Shown here in pieces: positions 43,823 to 53,300 of a DNA stretch of 64,000 nt. The notes under the pieces were generated by a model, which did no database searches, had not been told where the DNA came from, and saw only the letters and a program-made list of their open reading frames with translations. The stretch spans positions 930,001 to 994,000 of the forward strand of contig NZ_CP033878.1 of assembly GCF_009690625.1 (NCBI RefSeq), given 5' to 3'. The first letter of the stretch is position 1. Each line of letters starts with the position of its first letter. The translations under genes and the position numbers were made by a program. Origin of the DNA: Halorhabdus sp. CBA1104. GTDB lineage: Archaea; Halobacteriota; Halobacteria; Halobacteriales; Haloarculaceae.

Positions 43823-44476
43823 ATGATTCCACTCTTCCACGACTTCGATGGCGAGCGCGTGTTGATCTTCGGCGGCGGGAGCGTCGGTGCTCGGAAAGCC
43901 CGTCGGTTCGCACGGGAGGCCGAAACGATCGTCGTTAGCCCGACCTTCGCCGACGTAGCGTTCGGTGGGGCCGAGCGGATCCGTGCTGCCCCCGACGAGT
44001 CCGCCGTCGACACGTGGCTCGACCGCACCGCTCCGGCGCTGGTCGTCGCCGCGACCGACGACGAGTCACTCAACGGGGCGATCGAAACGGCAGTCCGCAA
44101 GCGGGGCATACTGCTCAATCGCGCAGACCAGCGTGGTGCGCGAGACGCCGGCAGCGTCGTCGTGCCGGCGACGATCCGGCAGGATCCGGTCGTCCTCGCG
44201 ATCGCAACGGGTGGCCAGAGTCCGGCCGTGAGTCGAGTGCTTCGAGAACGGCTCGAAAACGAGACTTACGTCCGACAGGCTGGAGAGATAGCTCGAATCA
44301 CTTCCGAGTTGCGCAAGCAGCTACAGGAAACAGGCGTAGATCCAGACCGTCGCCAGCAAGCTATTCGCGAAGTCGTCAAGCGGGACCGGGTTTGGAAGGC
44401 TTTAGATAGCAGCGGTTCTAACACTCTGGAAGTAGCAGCAGACGTGATCTCGGACGTGATCGGTGATACATCGTGA
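43823..44476 (+). CDS. Precorrin-2 dehydrogenase / sirohydrochlorin ferrochelatase-type protein
   Basis: 217 residues. NAD-binding VLIFGGGSVGARKARRF at the N-terminus, then VVAATDDESLNGAI, GILLNRADQ and the conserved VVVPATIRQDPVVLAIATGGQSPAVSR. This is the CysG N-terminal/MET8-like enzyme that oxidises precorrin-2 to sirohydrochlorin in siroheme and (in archaea) heme synthesis by the siroheme route. It overlaps hemA by 4 bases (GTGA), so both are translated together. Confidence 0.92.
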   Translation: MIPLFHDFDGERVLIFGGGSVGARKARRFAREAETIVVSPTFADVAFGGAERIRAAPDESAVDTWLDRTAPALVVAATDDESLNGAIETAVRKRGILLNRADQRGARDAGSVVVPATIRQDPVVLAIATGGQSPAVSRVLRERLENETYVRQAGEIARITSELRKQLQETGVDPDRRQQAIREVVKRDRVWKALDSSGSNTLEVAADVISDVIGDTS

Positions 44477-45792
44477 CGCGAGAGCCAGGTATTGTCTCGG
44501 GCGTGAGCGTTGCCCACCACCACGCCAGCGTCGAAGCCATCGACGCGGCCTCTGCGGAGAGTCAACGTGAGGCCGTCGAACAGCTACTGGCACGAGACGG
44601 CGTCGCTGAAGCCCTCGTCTTGCAAACCTGCAACCGTGCCGAGCGGTACGTCGTCACCGAGGACCCACAGCAGGGCCGGGACGTCCTCGCGTCCTCGACC
44701 AGTGATCTCCCGGCGGGAACCGTCGCAGAGATGGACCACGAGGAGAGTCTGCGACACCTGTTGCGAGTTGCGGCGGGACTCGAATCGCTCGTCCCAGGCG
44801 AAGACCAGATTCTCGGCCAGGTGCGAGATGCGCGCGAGGACGCACGCCACGCTGGCGGACTCGGGCCGGTCTTGGACGACGCAGTGACGAAAGCGATTCA
44901 CGTTGGCGAACGCGCCCGGACCGAGACCGCCATTAACGACGGTGTGGTCTCGCTTGGCAGTGCCGCCGTCGAACTTGCCGGGCGTGAGTGTGATCTCGCG
45001 TCGGCGACTGCGTTGGTCGTCGGAGCCGGCGAGATCGCGACGCTCGCGTCCGAGGCGCTCGCGGATCGAGCAGGGGTGGACCACTTACTCGTCGCAAATC
45101 GAACGGTCCCACACGCCGAACACATTGTCTCGACCGTCGACGTCTCAGCCTCGGCGACCGGCCTCGGGGCGCTTCCTTCGGCGGTAGACACGGCGGATCT
45201 CGTCGTTTCGGCGACCGCCAGCCCCCAGCCAGTGTTCGACGTCGAGACGTTTGGGACGGTTGGTGACACAGTTGTCGTCGACATCGGTCAGCCGCGGGAC
45301 GTGCCACGCGGCGCTGGGGAGTACGCGGGCGTCTCGGTTTTCGATCTCGACGACTTGGAGTCGGTCACTGCAGCGACGCGAGCCAGTCGGGACGCGGCCG
45401 CCGAGGCCGTCGAGGAGATCGTCGAGTCGGAGTTCCGAAACTTGCTCACCCAGTTCAAACGCAACCGGGCTGACGACGTGATTTCGAGCATGTACGAGAG
45501 TGCCGAGCGTGTCAAAGCCCGGGAACTCCAAGAGGCGTTTGGCAAACTGGATCTGGACGACGACCAACAGGAAGTCGTCGAGTCGATGGCTGACTCACTG
45601 GTCAATCAATTGCTCGCTGCCCCCACCGAATCGCTCAGGGACGCCGCCGAAGACGACGACTGGACGACCATCGATACGGCCCTGCGGCTGTTCGATCCAC
45701 ACTTCGGCAGCGGGGAACAGCCCCCGTCGGTCGCGATGGCCGAAGACGAGGTCCACGACCGTCTCTCGGCACTCGTCGACGCCGACGACTGA
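44473..45792 (+). CDS. hemA: Glutamyl-tRNA reductase
   Basis: 439 residues from GTG 44473. N-terminal catalytic domain with the nucleophile C53 in LQTCNRAERYV, GESQILGQ-like GEDQILGQVRDA, NADPH-binding ALVVGAGEIATLASEAL and the C-terminal helical dimerisation domain (EEIVESEFRNLLTQFKRN). It reduces the Glu of Glu-tRNA to glutamate-1-semialdehyde, the first committed step of tetrapyrrole synthesis. Coupling to the precorrin-2 dehydrogenase gene ties entry and branch steps of heme synthesis. Its substrate tRNA-Glu gene lies elsewhere in the window (24603). Confidence 0.96.
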   Translation: MTREPGIVSGVSVAHHHASVEAIDAASAESQREAVEQLLARDGVAEALVLQTCNRAERYVVTEDPQQGRDVLASSTSDLPAGTVAEMDHEESLRHLLRVAAGLESLVPGEDQILGQVRDAREDARHAGGLGPVLDDAVTKAIHVGERARTETAINDGVVSLGSAAVELAGRECDLASATALVVGAGEIATLASEALADRAGVDHLLVANRTVPHAEHIVSTVDVSASATGLGALPSAVDTADLVVSATASPQPVFDVETFGTVGDTVVVDIGQPRDVPRGAGEYAGVSVFDLDDLESVTAATRASRDAAAEAVEEIVESEFRNLLTQFKRNRADDVISSMYESAERVKARELQEAFGKLDLDDDQQEVVESMADSLVNQLLAAPTESLRDAAEDDDWTTIDTALRLFDPHFGSGEQPPSVAMAEDEVHDRLSALVDADD

Positions 45793-45875
45793 ACAGGTAG
45801 TGCCGACAGTCCGCGTCGACGCGCTCGTTTGCCGCCGGCCGAACGTTCTTTTGCCACGGTGGTGTGTGGCCACAC

Positions 45876-46154
45876 ATGGCAGATCTGTTGAGCGACCAAG
45901 AGATCGAGAACCGACTGCCAAGCGACTGGCAGCGAGACGGGGACGAAATCGTTCGCACCTACGAATTCGACGCCTATCTCGACGGGATCGGATTCGCGTC
46001 GGCCGCCGGGGGCCTCGCTCAAGAGGCCTTTCACCATCCGGAGATACGGATCGGGTGGCGAGAGGTCGAGATACGCCTGACGACCCACGACGCCGGGGGC
46101 ATCACCGAGGCCGACCTCGATCTGGCTGCTCGACTGAACGAGATCCGGGACTGA
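45876..46154 (+). CDS. Pterin-4a-carbinolamine dehydratase family protein
   Basis: 92 residues from ATG 45876 (MADLLSDQEIENRL). Family marks: PSDWQRDGDEIVRTYEFDAY, AFHHPEIRIGWREVEIRL and THDAGGITEADLDLAARL, including the His-His-Pro site. PCD recycles the pterin cofactor of aromatic amino acid hydroxylases; in archaea it may serve molybdopterin or other pterins. Stand-alone gene. Confidence 0.92.
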   Translation: MADLLSDQEIENRLPSDWQRDGDEIVRTYEFDAYLDGIGFASAAGGLAQEAFHHPEIRIGWREVEIRLTTHDAGGITEADLDLAARLNEIRD

Positions 46155-46230
46155 CTGCCGGCAACGGTGTTGATCGAGTCCCCCGTGTGAACGGCTGGTT
46201 TTTTTGCCTGTCGGCATCCCGTGTACGGAT

Positions 46231-46842
46231 ATGGACTCGCGTGCGGAAGGGATTGCATCGCTGCTTCGAACGACGCGACTCAACGCCGCTCTCGGCTGGC
46301 TGTTGACCGGCGTGATCGCCATGATCGTTGGCGGAAACGTCCTCTTGGGGAACGTCCTGTGGGCTGGTTTCGCGGCCGTCGTCGGCGGGTTGGCTGTGCT
46401 TCCCCCGCTGGCACAGGGCGATCCGATGGCGATGATCCCCTGGGAGGTGTTCGTCCTGGCCGCGTTGCCCTTGCTGGGGAACACGTTCGGCGTCAGCCTC
46501 GCATTCAGGGGGATACCGACCTACCTTTCGGTGGCGGCGCTTGCACTCATCGTGGCTGTAGAGCTCCACCTCTTTACTGATGTCGAGATGAACTATCAGT
46601 TCGCGCTCCTGTTTGTCGTCGTCTCGACACTCGCCTTGGCCGGCCTCTGGGCGGTCGCACGGTGGCTCTCAGATCTGTACCTCGGAACGACGTTGCTCGT
46701 CGACCCGGCAATCGCCGAATCCGTGATCGAAGAACAGCTCATGTGGGAGTTCGTCGCCTCGGCGGTTGCCGGTGTCCTCGCCGGTCTCACTTTCGAGTTG
46801 TACGTCCGCCGGTACGTCCACGTTCGCCCAGGGGGTGACTGA
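46231..46842 (+). CDS. Six-helix membrane protein, unknown function
   Basis: 203 residues from ATG 46231 (MDSRAEGIASLLRTTRL). Helices at about 19-37, 42-60, 73-90, 95-112, 120-145 and 171-190. No recognised motif. It is followed after 2 bases by another membrane protein, so the pair probably works together. The long loop between helices 5 and 6 (DLYLGTTLLVDPAIAESVIE) would be cytoplasmic or external; not decided. Confidence 0.65.
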   Translation: MDSRAEGIASLLRTTRLNAALGWLLTGVIAMIVGGNVLLGNVLWAGFAAVVGGLAVLPPLAQGDPMAMIPWEVFVLAALPLLGNTFGVSLAFRGIPTYLSVAALALIVAVELHLFTDVEMNYQFALLFVVVSTLALAGLWAVARWLSDLYLGTTLLVDPAIAESVIEEQLMWEFVASAVAGVLAGLTFELYVRRYVHVRPGGD

Positions 46843-46844
46843 GC

Positions 46845-47519
46845 GTGGGACTCACGTCACGCCTCCGTCTCACCGAGGCCCAACAGCGCCAGCTTACCTG
46901 GGTGATGGAAGTCGCGTTGATCGGGCTGTTGTTCATCGGACTGGAACGCCGATCGGCCGGGATTTCGATCAATGCTGTGATGGGGCTTTTGGTCCTCCAG
47001 ATTCCGCCGCTGCTCGAACGGGACTACAGCGTCTCGATGGACCCGCGGCTGACGCTGTGGATCACGAGTGCCGTCTTCCTGCACTCGCTGGGGACTGTCG
47101 GTATCCCCGGCGGTGAAGGATTCTACAGCACGATTCCGGGGTGGGATCATCTCACGCACGCGCTGTCGGCATCGGTCGTGGCAGGCGTCGGCTACGCGAC
47201 GACGCGAGCCCTGGATGTTCACTGGGACGACGTGCAGTTGCCCGAGCAGTTCGTGTTCGTGTTCATCCTCATGTTCGTCCTCGCGTTCGGGGTGATCTGG
47301 GAAGTCATCGAGTTTACGACCAGTGCCGCCGCAACGGCGATCGGTGGGTCGCCGGTCTTGACCCAGTACGGGCTGGAGGATACGATGAAAGACCTGATTT
47401 TCAACACGATCGGGGCCATCGTCGTGGCGTCGTGGGGAACCATCTATCTCAACGACTTCGTGACCCAGCTCCTGACAGCCGTTGGGATCGCAAACGACGA
47501 CGCCGACGGCGGGGAGTGA
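46845..47519 (+). CDS. DUF2238/YjdF-like membrane protein
   Basis: 224 residues from GTG 46845, 2 bases after the preceding membrane gene. Conserved polar marks between helices: PGWDHLTHALSASVV, FGVIWEVIEF and EDTMKDLIFNTIGA, the pattern of DUF2238 (YjdF-like) integral membrane proteins. Possible role in membrane stress or transport is unknown. Charged Asp/His/Glu inside helices suggest metal or proton binding. Confidence 0.75.
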   Translation: MGLTSRLRLTEAQQRQLTWVMEVALIGLLFIGLERRSAGISINAVMGLLVLQIPPLLERDYSVSMDPRLTLWITSAVFLHSLGTVGIPGGEGFYSTIPGWDHLTHALSASVVAGVGYATTRALDVHWDDVQLPEQFVFVFILMFVLAFGVIWEVIEFTTSAAATAIGGSPVLTQYGLEDTMKDLIFNTIGAIVVASWGTIYLNDFVTQLLTAVGIANDDADGGE

Positions 47520-47521
47520 CC

Positions 47522-47530
47522 GTTTTATAC
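47522..47530 (+). promoter_or_regulatory. TATA box for the DUF457-like gene
   Basis: GTTTTATAC lies about 25 bases before the GTG at 47551, the spacing of leaderless haloarchaeal transcripts. It decides that start against a longer frame beginning at 47482 inside the previous gene. Confidence 0.6.
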
Positions 47531-47550
47531 ACCGGTCGCCAAATCTATCC

Positions 47551-48501
47551 GTGTTCGTCGGTCACGCCTTCCTCGCCTTTGGGATCGTCGCGCTGCTCGC
47601 AGGCCGCTACGGGCCCGAGACCCGCCCGCTTGGGCTCCCTGGCGGCGTGACCGTCGGGTCCGCCGTCGCCGTCGGACTCGCAGCCGCCCTCTTTTCGTCA
47701 CTCCCCGACGTTGACGTTGCTCACGCGGCCTTCCAGGTCGTGACGCTCCCGGAGGAGTCGACGGCGTTCGATCACTTCTGGGCAGCCACCAGCGAACGCC
47801 ATCGGACGACGACTCACTCGCTGGTCGTCGCAGTGGCAGCGAGTGTTGGCTTCGCGCTCTGGCCCGTTGGCCGCTGGCTTGGGCTGGGCGTCCTCGCCGG
47901 TGTCGTCGCACTCGGCGCAGTGGCTGGCGGCATCGTGGGCGGTGCGGTCATGACCGTTTTCGTACTCGTCGGCCTCCTCGTCGTGACGCTTGCCCTCAAG
48001 ACCGGGCTCGCGGGACGATCGATCTTCACTGCGGCGGTGGTTGGGCTCTCGATCCACCCATTCACGGATCTGCTGACGGGAGAGCCTCCACTGTTTTTCG
48101 CCCCCTGGGAGTTCGCCGTGATCGGCGGTCGCATCGAGCCCTTCGTAGATCTAACGCTCAATCTCCTCCTGGCGTTCGGCACGGAACTTGCTGTCATCTG
48201 GTTTGGTCTCTTGGTCGGGCTGTGGCTCGCCGGTATCGACTGGCGTCGACACGTCCATGCTGCCGCCACTGTCGGGATTGCCTACGCCCCGATGGCACTC
48301 GTCTTACGCCAACCCAGCGTCGACAATGCGACGCCGTTCGTCGCAACGATCCTCCTCGTCGGCATGGTCGGTGTCGTTAGCTTTCGACGGCCGGTGAGTA
48401 GCGACACGACCGTGACAGCTGCCCTCACTGCCCTCGCGACGATCACTTTCGCCTGGCTCGGATTCACGCTCGCGTACGTGACTGTCACGGGTTCGGTATA
48501 A
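47551..48501 (+). CDS. Membrane-bound metal-dependent hydrolase (DUF457/YdjM-like)
   Basis: 316 residues from GTG 47551 (VFVGHAFLAFGIVALL). The family has an early HA motif (VGHAFLAF), SLPDVDVAHAAF with Asp and His, and THSLVVAVAAS: metal-ligand candidates in the first helices. About eight helices in all; FTDLLTGEPPLFFAPWEF near the middle. YdjM/DUF457 proteins are integral membrane phosphatases or hydrolases of uncertain substrate. Confidence 0.8.
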   Translation: MFVGHAFLAFGIVALLAGRYGPETRPLGLPGGVTVGSAVAVGLAAALFSSLPDVDVAHAAFQVVTLPEESTAFDHFWAATSERHRTTTHSLVVAVAASVGFALWPVGRWLGLGVLAGVVALGAVAGGIVGGAVMTVFVLVGLLVVTLALKTGLAGRSIFTAAVVGLSIHPFTDLLTGEPPLFFAPWEFAVIGGRIEPFVDLTLNLLLAFGTELAVIWFGLLVGLWLAGIDWRRHVHAAATVGIAYAPMALVLRQPSVDNATPFVATILLVGMVGVVSFRRPVSSDTTVTAALTALATITFAWLGFTLAYVTVTGSV

Positions 48502-48549
48502 CTAACCCGAGTGCACAAGGCGATCGGCCTCGTTGATTCGAGTGAATCT

Positions 48550-51297
48550 ATGGGAGGCCGAGAGCTGCTTGCAGCCGTCGAACAGTCGGTCGAATTCGAC
48601 CCGAGAGCGGTGTCGATCGACGACGGCGAGGTGCTGGAGCTGTTCGAGCCTGCCGTCAGAGAGTGGTGGGTCGAGACGTTCGGCCCGTTCGTCCCCGACA
48701 ACGGCGGCTTTTTCACCCCACCGCAAAAAGACGCCATTCCGCTCGTTCACGACGGCCAAAACGCGTTGATCGCCGCGCCGACGGGCTCGGGCAAGACCCA
48801 GGCGAGCTTCGCCGCCATCATCAACGAACTGTTCGAACGCGGCCGTACCGATGGCCTGGAAAACTCGGTGTACTGCCTGTATATCTCCCCGCTGAAGAGT
48901 CTCGCCAACGATATCCACCGCAATCTGGCTGTCCCGCTCGAGGAAATCACCGCCAAACTCGACGAGCGTGGCGAGAATGTGGACATTCGCCACGCGATCC
49001 GGCACGGAGACACCTCCGATAGCGACCGGCAAGCGATGCTCGAAGAGACGCCACACATCCTCAACACGACCCCGGAAACACTCGCTATCCTGCTCAACTC
49101 CCCAAAATTCAAGCAGAAACTCCAGACCGTCGAGTACGTCATCGTCGACGAAATTCACAGTTTGGCGGCAAACAAGCGTGGGACGCACCTGTCGGTCTCG
49201 CTCGAACGGCTCGAAGCCATGGCCGAAACCTCGCCCACCCGAATCGGCTGCTCGGCGACGGTCGAACCGCTCGACACCATGGCGGAGTTTCTGGTCGGCC
49301 GCCAGGAACCGGGCGGGGATCCACGCGAGTACGAACTCGTCGACGCCCGCTTTGCCCGCGAGTTCGACATCGAGCTTACGACACCGACGGATGATCTGAT
49401 CCACACCCCGCAATCGACCGTCAACGATCGGTTTTACGACCAGTTGCACGAGCTAATCCAGGATCACACGAACACGCTGATCTTTACCAATACGCGGTCC
49501 GGGGCCGAACGCGTCTTGCACAACCTCAGAGAACGGTTCGACGCCTACGACGAGGCCAATGCGGGCTGTCACCACGGCAGCCTCTCGAAGGACAAGCGCG
49601 AAGCCATCGAATCCGACCTGAAATCGGGCGACATCGATGTAGTGACGACTTCGACGAGCCTCGAACTCGGGATCGACATGCCCCACATCGACTTGGTAGT
49701 CCAGGTCGGTTCGCCCAAGTCCGTCGCGGCGCTGCTCCAGCGTGTCGGCCGGGCGGGTCATCAACTCGGCCAGACCGTCGAAGGACGGGTAATCGCTCTC
49801 GATCGAGACGAGCTAGTCGAGTGTGCCGTCATGCTCAAGAAGGCCGAGGAGGGGTTCGTCGATCGCGTGTTCGTTCCCGAGAATGCCCAGGACGTCGCCG
49901 CCCAGCAGGTCTATGGCATGGCGATCAACGAAGTTCGGCCCGAGGCTGAAGTGACAGGCATCCTCCGGCAGGCCTATCCGTACCGAGAGTACGGCGACGA
50001 GGAGTGGGAGCAACTGGTCCGATATCTCACCGCAGACTATCCGGGAATGGAAGACGAGAACGTCTACGCGAAGATCTGGCGAGACACGAACGATCCGCCC
50101 GACGGCGAGTACCACTACGAGGAGTTCCCGGTCGGCGAACCACTGATCGGCAAGCGCGGCCGCCTGGCCCGCGTTATCTACATGACGAACATCGGCACGA
50201 TCCCGGATTCGTTCACGTGTGACGTCCTCACTCGCGCTGACAGCGAGTGGGTCGGCCAACTCGACGAGTCGTATCTCGATACCGTAGAATCCGGCGACGT
50301 GTTCGTCCTCGGCGGCGACCGCTATGAGTACCGGTACCGCCGCGGCTCGAAGGTCTACGTCGACCCCACGAGCGCGCGACCGACGGTCCCCTCGTGGTAC
50401 TCCGAACGCCTCCCTCTCAGTTACGATCTCGGCCGAGAGATCCTGTCGTTCCAACGCGAGTTGCTTTCACGCCTCGATCGCGGCGGGCGAGCCGAGGCCC
50501 GCGTCTGGCTGCGGGAGTTCCCACTCGAGGAAAACAGCGTCCGGGCGATCGTCCGGATGTTCGATGACCAACGCCAGTACGCCGGTGCTGACAGCATCAG
50601 CACGGACGAGCGCCTCGTGATCGAAGAAGAGCGTGATCGCGACGAGTACGAGCGACGCTACTACGTCCACTCGAACTACGGACGGCGATTCAACGATGGC
50701 CTTTCACGACTGTTGGCCTCTCACGTCGCTCAAGAAGCGACCGCAAACGTGCAGGTCGCCGTCGCCGACCACGGCTTTACGCTCTCGATGCCGCTCAACC
50801 GGAAAGTCGACGTCGCCGGTATCCTCCGGTCGATCGACCCAGACGACGTGCGTACAGACTTGCGTGAAAGCCTCGACGGGACGGACCTCCTCGATCGGTA
50901 CTTCCGGATCAACGCAACGCGCTCGCTGATGATCCTCAAACGCTACAAAGGCTACGAGAAGTCCGCCAGCGAACAGCAGGTAAACAGCGAGATGCTCCTC
51001 GGGTTCGCACAGGATCTCGATGAGTTTGCCGTCGTCGAAGAGACCTACCGGGAAATTCTCGAAGACAAACTCAACGTCGAAGCGATCGAGGGCGTGCTCG
51101 GCGCAATCAGTGACGACGAGATCGATGTCGTCCATCATCGCGTCGACTCTCCGACGCCGCGGGCCTTTGGCCTCGCTACCTTGATGGCCAGCGACGTCGT
51201 CCTCGCCGAAGACGAGTCCGCCGTCCTCAAGGAGTTTCACGAACGGGTTCAGGAGGCGATCGACGAGGGTGGCGACGCGGCGGTCGCTTTCGAGTGA
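48550..51297 (+). CDS. Lhr-type ATP-dependent helicase
   Basis: 915 residues from ATG 48550 (an in-frame GTG lies at 48511). Walker A APTGSGKT (76-83), DEIH at D200 (Walker B), SAT-like GCSATVEP, then motif VI QRVGRAGHQ. The two RecA domains are followed by the winged-helix and C-terminal domains of Lhr-core proteins. Archaeal Lhr helicases unwind DNA or RNA:DNA hybrids, 3'-5', in repair. It converges with the PINc-KH gene (18 bases apart). Confidence 0.93.
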   Translation: MGGRELLAAVEQSVEFDPRAVSIDDGEVLELFEPAVREWWVETFGPFVPDNGGFFTPPQKDAIPLVHDGQNALIAAPTGSGKTQASFAAIINELFERGRTDGLENSVYCLYISPLKSLANDIHRNLAVPLEEITAKLDERGENVDIRHAIRHGDTSDSDRQAMLEETPHILNTTPETLAILLNSPKFKQKLQTVEYVIVDEIHSLAANKRGTHLSVSLERLEAMAETSPTRIGCSATVEPLDTMAEFLVGRQEPGGDPREYELVDARFAREFDIELTTPTDDLIHTPQSTVNDRFYDQLHELIQDHTNTLIFTNTRSGAERVLHNLRERFDAYDEANAGCHHGSLSKDKREAIESDLKSGDIDVVTTSTSLELGIDMPHIDLVVQVGSPKSVAALLQRVGRAGHQLGQTVEGRVIALDRDELVECAVMLKKAEEGFVDRVFVPENAQDVAAQQVYGMAINEVRPEAEVTGILRQAYPYREYGDEEWEQLVRYLTADYPGMEDENVYAKIWRDTNDPPDGEYHYEEFPVGEPLIGKRGRLARVIYMTNIGTIPDSFTCDVLTRADSEWVGQLDESYLDTVESGDVFVLGGDRYEYRYRRGSKVYVDPTSARPTVPSWYSERLPLSYDLGREILSFQRELLSRLDRGGRAEARVWLREFPLEENSVRAIVRMFDDQRQYAGADSISTDERLVIEEERDRDEYERRYYVHSNYGRRFNDGLSRLLASHVAQEATANVQVAVADHGFTLSMPLNRKVDVAGILRSIDPDDVRTDLRESLDGTDLLDRYFRINATRSLMILKRYKGYEKSASEQQVNSEMLLGFAQDLDEFAVVEETYREILEDKLNVEAIEGVLGAISDDEIDVVHHRVDSPTPRAFGLATLMASDVVLAEDESAVLKEFHERVQEAIDEGGDAAVAFE

Positions 51298-51315
51298 TCC
51301 CGATCCCTAGGTTCC

Positions 51316-53169
51316 TCAAGACGGGACGACAGTGATCTGCCGGCTGTGATCGATCGCCCGTTCCAGTTCTTCGGCGATGGCACTCCCACGGGAGACTTGG
51401 ACCTCGCCGCCGCGGCTGACTGTCGCCGTAAAGAGATATTCGCCGTCGGCCCGCACCTCGACCGTCTCGCCGGCCAGGCCTTCGGCAGGAACGACCACGT
51501 GTCTGGACGTGATCTCTGGTGTGACCGTCCGTCCCGCCTGTCCGCCGGAACTGCCTGATGTCCCACTCGGCGCGCTCGACTGGCTGCCCTCACGCTCGTC
51601 GAGCGTCCGGACGTCGATGTCGATACCGAGGCGGTTCTCGACATCTGTGATCCGGCCCCCGCCTTTCCCGATGACCTGGGAGATATCGTGCTGTTGGACC
51701 CAGACGACCGCCCGGTCGCGCCCGCGGACCTCGACCTCGACGTGGCCGTCGGCTATCTTCCGAATCTCACCTTCGACCTCCTGGCGAGCGATCCGGTCGA
51801 CGCCGCTCTCGGTACCCTCGTCGTCGCCAAGTGGCACGGTGACGACCTGGCGGTTGAACGTGTAGATCTCGTACTCCGGAACCCCCGTCTCGAAGTCCTC
51901 GATGACGATGACCGGCCGGGCGAGATCCTCTTCCATGAGGCCTTCGGGGACTTTCACTTCAGTATTTACGTCGTAGACTGTCTCGATCTGGCCGGCCTCG
52001 ATGTAGACGACGGTATCGACGACCTGTGGGATCATGCCCAGCTCGACGCGGCCGACGAGGCGCTGTAGGGCGTCGATCGCTCGTGTCGCGTGCACGACGC
52101 CGATCATGCCGACGCCGGCCAGGCGCATGTCTGCAAAGACTTCGAAGTCGTCGGTTTTGCGGACTTCGTCGTAGATCGTGTAGTCCGGCCGGACCATCAA
52201 CAGAGAGTCTGCGGTCCGCTCCATCGAGCCGGCCAGTTCCGTGTACTGGGTAATCTCCGGGCCGACCTGGAGGTCTCGCGGTTTCTCCATCGTCTTCACC
52301 GAGAAGTCCGAGTCGGCGAGGAAACTCCCGACAGCCTGGGCGAACGTTGACTTGCCGGCTCCTGGCGCACCCGAGATCAACACGCCGCGCTGGCGTTCGA
52401 GCAGCCGATCGCGCAGTTCCTCGGCGTACTCGTAATCGTCTAGGTCGGTCTGGACGATCGGGCGGACAGCCGTGATCTCTAAGCCGTCCGCGAAGGGCGG
52501 CCGAGCGATCGCGATGCGGTATTCCCGGAACTGGACGATCGTCATGCCCGGTTCGTCGATCTCGATGAACCCCTCGGGACTCGCCCGGGCGCTCTCCTCG
52601 ATGTCGTGGGCGTACGCCGTGAGTTGGTCTTCTGTCGAGAGATCTTGCCGGATCGACTCGTAGTGCATGTCGCCGATCTCGCCGCGCTTTGCCATTGGCT
52701 TCGCGCCGACTTTGAGGTGGACACTCATCGTGGTCTCGTCGAAGAACGACTCGATGTCCAGTTCCTCGACGTCCCGACCGACGGGTTCGATGAAGACGAC
52801 GTCCAGTCCTTTCGCGCGGGCGACCTCGCTTTGAACGACATCGCTGGTGACCAGCGTCGACCCGCGCTCTTCGGCGAGATCCCGAATGAGTGCGTCGACG
52901 TCTCCGTCCGCGGCTGCTCGTTTCTCGGCGTGTTCCGGGCGTCGGCCGATGTACTCGACAGTGATCGTTCCCTCCTCGGCCAGGTCGGCCAGTCGCTGTA
53001 ACTCTTCGAGGCCGTCCCAGCCGGTCTGGCGACCTTCGTTGGCCTGGGCTTCGAGTTCACCGACGACGGCTTCGGGGACCGATATGGTGGCGTCGGCGAA
53101 CTCCCCCTCGGCCACGCGATCGGACACCCGACCGTCGATAATGACGCTCGTGTCCGGTACGACGTTCAT
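51316..53169 (-). CDS. PINc/KH-domain ATPase (PilT-like)
   Basis: 617 residues from ATG 53169 (MNVVPDTSVIIDGRVSD); the longer frame to 53268 overlaps the divergent epimerase promoter. Order: PIN domain with D6 and further acidic residues (1-~135), a helical linker, a PilT/VirB11-type ATPase with Walker A GAPGAGKST (267-275), then a KH domain with IGKGGGRI (near 505). A C-terminal OB-like part follows (VVVPAEGLAGETVEVRADG). This archaea-wide architecture is thought to be an RNA-processing ATPase with nuclease. Target unknown. Confidence 0.92.
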   Translation of the reverse strand: MNVVPDTSVIIDGRVSDRVAEGEFADATISVPEAVVGELEAQANEGRQTGWDGLEELQRLADLAEEGTITVEYIGRRPEHAEKRAAADGDVDALIRDLAEERGSTLVTSDVVQSEVARAKGLDVVFIEPVGRDVEELDIESFFDETTMSVHLKVGAKPMAKRGEIGDMHYESIRQDLSTEDQLTAYAHDIEESARASPEGFIEIDEPGMTIVQFREYRIAIARPPFADGLEITAVRPIVQTDLDDYEYAEELRDRLLERQRGVLISGAPGAGKSTFAQAVGSFLADSDFSVKTMEKPRDLQVGPEITQYTELAGSMERTADSLLMVRPDYTIYDEVRKTDDFEVFADMRLAGVGMIGVVHATRAIDALQRLVGRVELGMIPQVVDTVVYIEAGQIETVYDVNTEVKVPEGLMEEDLARPVIVIEDFETGVPEYEIYTFNRQVVTVPLGDDEGTESGVDRIARQEVEGEIRKIADGHVEVEVRGRDRAVVWVQQHDISQVIGKGGGRITDVENRLGIDIDVRTLDEREGSQSSAPSGTSGSSGGQAGRTVTPEITSRHVVVPAEGLAGETVEVRADGEYLFTATVSRGGEVQVSRGSAIAEELERAIDHSRQITVVPS

Positions 53170-53300
53170 GTCTGTGAGTGGGGTCCCGTCGCTGATAAAC
53201 GCCCGCATCCACCTCCCCATCTTGCCGGGCCGTCGCGATGGTCCAACAGGATACCGGCCGGCACCCAACGTTCTTGTCGACGCCAGTGGAACGTCCGACG